DNA of 64,000 nucleotides from Bacteroidota bacterium (GTDB lineage: Bacteria > Bacteroidota > Ignavibacteria > Ignavibacteriales > Ignavibacteriaceae): positions 1 through 64,000 of the forward strand of contig JAKAGZ010000005.1 of NCBI GenBank assembly GCA_021815365.1, read 5' to 3'. The stretch's first letter is position 1. The number at the start of each line of letters is the position of its first letter. A model generated the notes under the pieces. It saw nothing but the letters and a program-made list of their open reading frames with translations. It did not search any database and had not been told where the DNA came from. A program made the position numbers and the translations under genes. Below are positions 62,502 to 64,000 of this stretch, piece after piece.

Positions 62502-62642
62502 CTAGTGGACAAATAAAAGTGCAAATAAAATAAAACTTAACCAGCAAATCAGCCAACCGAAGCCTATGAATATAACAAATAATAACACATCATAAGCTTT
62601 TATCCAGTCTGTAATTTTTTTTAGTCCGAGTATCAAAGACAT
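62502..62642 (-). CDS. 46-residue membrane protein upstream of mgtA
   Basis: ATG 62642 has a perfect AGGAGGTGG ribosome site and the frame ends at TAG 62502-62504. The first 17 residues are amphipathic (MSLILGLKKITDWIKAYD). Residues about 18-45 form a long hydrophobic helix (VLLFVIFIGFGWLIC, then WLSFILFALLFVH). It lies 113 bases upstream of the mgtA promoter on the same strand. Enterobacteria use small membrane proteins (MgtS, MgtR) to stabilise or destroy MgtA. This one may have a like role, but its sequence is unrelated. Confidence 0.65.
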   Translation of the reverse strand: MSLILGLKKITDWIKAYDVLLFVIFIGFGWLICWLSFILFALLFVH

Positions 62643-62928
62643 AACCACCTCCTGGGAGTATGCTTTTTTTCAGCAACTTAGATACCATTTTTATCATTGC
62701 TTATTAGACTTATTTTTAAGTTTGACAAGGATAGTTTTTCAGCAGTGAGAAACATTTTGTTTATTTTTCCTGAGTTTTGGAATTATCATTAAAACTATTA
62801 TGATTTCTTACAATTCTCTCTGTTCTAATATATGCATATTTTGGTATATTATTTGGTATGGGAGAAAATACTTTGTTAATTTAATTGTTTAACAAAGGAA
62901 GTGCTTAAAATATTTTAGCGAGGTAAGT
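62643..62928. other. Divergent intergenic region
   Basis: It separates the 46-residue ORF (minus) from the Cyc2-like gene (plus). It is very AT-rich, with repeated tattttgg and tatttgg phrases (about 62839-62858) upstream of the plus-strand gene, but no confident promoter match. No further gene is visible. Confidence 0.4.
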
Positions 62929-64000
62929 ATGAAAAACTTAAATACATTTTTGGGGGTTCTTTTGTTTACTTTTATAGCAATTATGTTATCCACACCTCTT
63001 TATTCAATGCCAAACTTTGCCAGAAAATATAATATGGGTTGCAGCAGCTGCCACGCGCCAATTCCTAAATTAAACGAGTTCGGATTTAAATTTAGAGCTG
63101 CAGGGTTTAGATTGCCTGATGAAATAGGCAAAGATATAACTACAGAGAATTTAGGCGATTACTTTGCAGGAAGAATACAGTCCCGGTATGATTTAGCACG
63201 TTCCGAGTCACCTACCGGAATAGTTACTAACACAAATCAATTTACATTTGCAGAAATCACACTTTATCCTGCAACTGGTGCTTATGGCAAATATTTATCT
63301 TCACTTATTGAGATGTCGTTTCTTCCAGATGAAGCTGCAGAAATAGAAAATGGATATGTAAAAGTTTCCTTTGGAAAAGAAAAACAATATTTTACTGCAA
63401 AGGCTGGGATATTTCACCCGTTTGAAGGTTATGGTGCTTCTGATAGACCACTCGGATTAAGCAGGCCATTGTTCCAAACCACAACAGCAAATTTCAATCA
63501 ATCAACTGCATTTAAACCATGGGGATACGATCAAACAGGAATAGAATTAGGATATTCTATCAATAATACATTTATCAGAGCTACTATTTTTAATGGTATA
63601 GTAGGTACTACAGGAAAACCTGCACAAGGTGGAGCATTAAATAAAGCTAAGACAGATCTATCCTACAACGACAAAGACCTTCAGTTAACTATAACGCAAA
63701 TATTAGCTGATAACGGTGGTGGAATTACTGGTTACTTTTATTCAGGAAAAGTTGATCTGAATACAGGGCTAACAGGCGGAACAGACCCAAAATTATTTCA
63801 AAATTCATTTACCAGATATGCCTTTTATGCCAGCTACCCATTTCAAAATGCTTTATTACTAGGCGGATATCAAAAAGGGCAGGATGATTCTTTTAATAAA
63901 ACTTTGAAAACAAAGGGAGATACTTTTAACAGCAACGGATTTTTTGGTGAGCTAGATTATAAAGTTGATGAACCTATTTGGTTAGGATTAAGATATGCTC
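62929..64000 (+). CDS. Cyc2-like fused cytochrome-porin, partial
   Basis: The gene starts at ATG 62929 (gaggta before it) and remains open to the edge (357 codons). A signal peptide (1-26) ends PLYS, directly before MPNFARKYNMGCSSCH. This fits the Cyc2 heme motif AxPxFARQTGxxCxxCH except for KY in place of QT and S for the first A. Following PIPKLNEFGFKFRAAGFRLP is also the usual Cyc2 continuation. The rest is a row of amphipathic beta-strands, as in a porin (FTFAEITLYPATGAYGKYLSS, YFTAKAGIFHPFEG). Cyc2 proteins oxidise Fe(II) outside the cell and pass electrons through the barrel. A related extracellular redox role is likely, but the donor is open. Confidence 0.8.
   Translation, partial: MKNLNTFLGVLLFTFIAIMLSTPLYSMPNFARKYNMGCSSCHAPIPKLNEFGFKFRAAGFRLPDEIGKDITTENLGDYFAGRIQSRYDLARSESPTGIVTNTNQFTFAEITLYPATGAYGKYLSSLIEMSFLPDEAAEIENGYVKVSFGKEKQYFTAKAGIFHPFEGYGASDRPLGLSRPLFQTTTANFNQSTAFKPWGYDQTGIELGYSINNTFIRATIFNGIVGTTGKPAQGGALNKAKTDLSYNDKDLQLTITQILADNGGGITGYFYSGKVDLNTGLTGGTDPKLFQNSFTRYAFYASYPFQNALLLGGYQKGQDDSFNKTLKTKGDTFNSNGFFGELDYKVDEPIWLGLRYA

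Noticed and set aside
1-64000. CRISPR array, tRNA, rRNA or complete insertion sequence
   Set aside because: No regularly spaced direct repeats, tRNA-like cloverleaf or transposase motif was found on reading; the repeats seen are single palindromes.

Overview
The window most likely comes from an Ignavibacteria-type member of the Bacteroidota/Chlorobiota group. The main clue is that two giant secreted proteins end in the NYPNPFNPST / LGREVKTLVNE type IX secretion (T9SS) tail typical of Ignavibacteriales. A TonB-dependent receptor, FG-GAP/UnbV proteins, AT-rich DNA and a Bacteroidota-type promoter (TTTG-N19-TAnnTTTG) agree. Almost every gene lies on the minus strand. I see no rRNA, tRNA, CRISPR array or intact transposase.

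Layout. 1-1400: gene fragments (an SLT-like lytic transglycosylase piece, an orphan reading frame, a frameshifted zinc-ribbon gene, an orphan T9SS tail) among palindromic repeats. 1.4-18.2 kb: an envelope/secretion locus with small membrane proteins, a CsgG/FlgO-like lipoprotein, two giant T9SS cargo proteins, a caspase-like protease, a papain-like protease with a DUF4384-like C-terminus and an HpaA-like lipoprotein. It is bounded by two direct repeats of about 340 bp, each carrying a copy of the same zinc-ribbon gene (one frameshifted). 18.5-20.3 kb: a graveyard of toxin-antitoxin genes. 20.3-25.7 kb: a two-component system whose sensor carries an FG-GAP/UnbV ectodomain. 26.1-30.9 kb: a TPP-riboswitch operon for thiamine uptake (TonB receptor, thiamine pyrophosphokinase, SSS symporter). 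31-44.5 kb: ordinary chromosome (LysM transglycosylase, acyl-CoA carboxylase beta subunit, ABC transporter, MBL hydrolase, aroC, HtrA, recO, mtnA, PfkB kinase, NUDIX) and an intact DUF433/DUF5615 pair. 44.5-57 kb: a large outer-membrane protein, a DUF4258/MqsA-type pair, a MacB-like permease, a Sel1 protein, a PAS-GAF histidine kinase, a UMF1-type MFS transporter, nusB and a YdcF-like protein. 57.5-62.7 kb: a magnesium locus (PTS-EIIA-like protein plus MgtA P-type ATPase) with an elaborate leader. 62.9 kb to the end: a Cyc2-like fused cytochrome-porin, cut by the window edge.

The most notable signal is upstream of mgtA. A Bacteroidota-type promoter is followed by a 20-codon leader ORF whose N-terminus is rich in Asp, Glu and Pro. 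Its stop codon lies in the 5' arm of a hairpin. A second 30-codon ORF with a perfect Shine-Dalgarno follows, then mgtA. A further 46-codon membrane ORF with a perfect Shine-Dalgarno lies just upstream. This resembles the enterobacterial MgtL and small-membrane-protein logic but uses unrelated sequences. Other good leads are the readable TPP attenuator, a repeat inserted in frame inside the sensor kinase, T9SS tails that always travel with the same 3' repeat, and the caspase/papain/T9SS locus.
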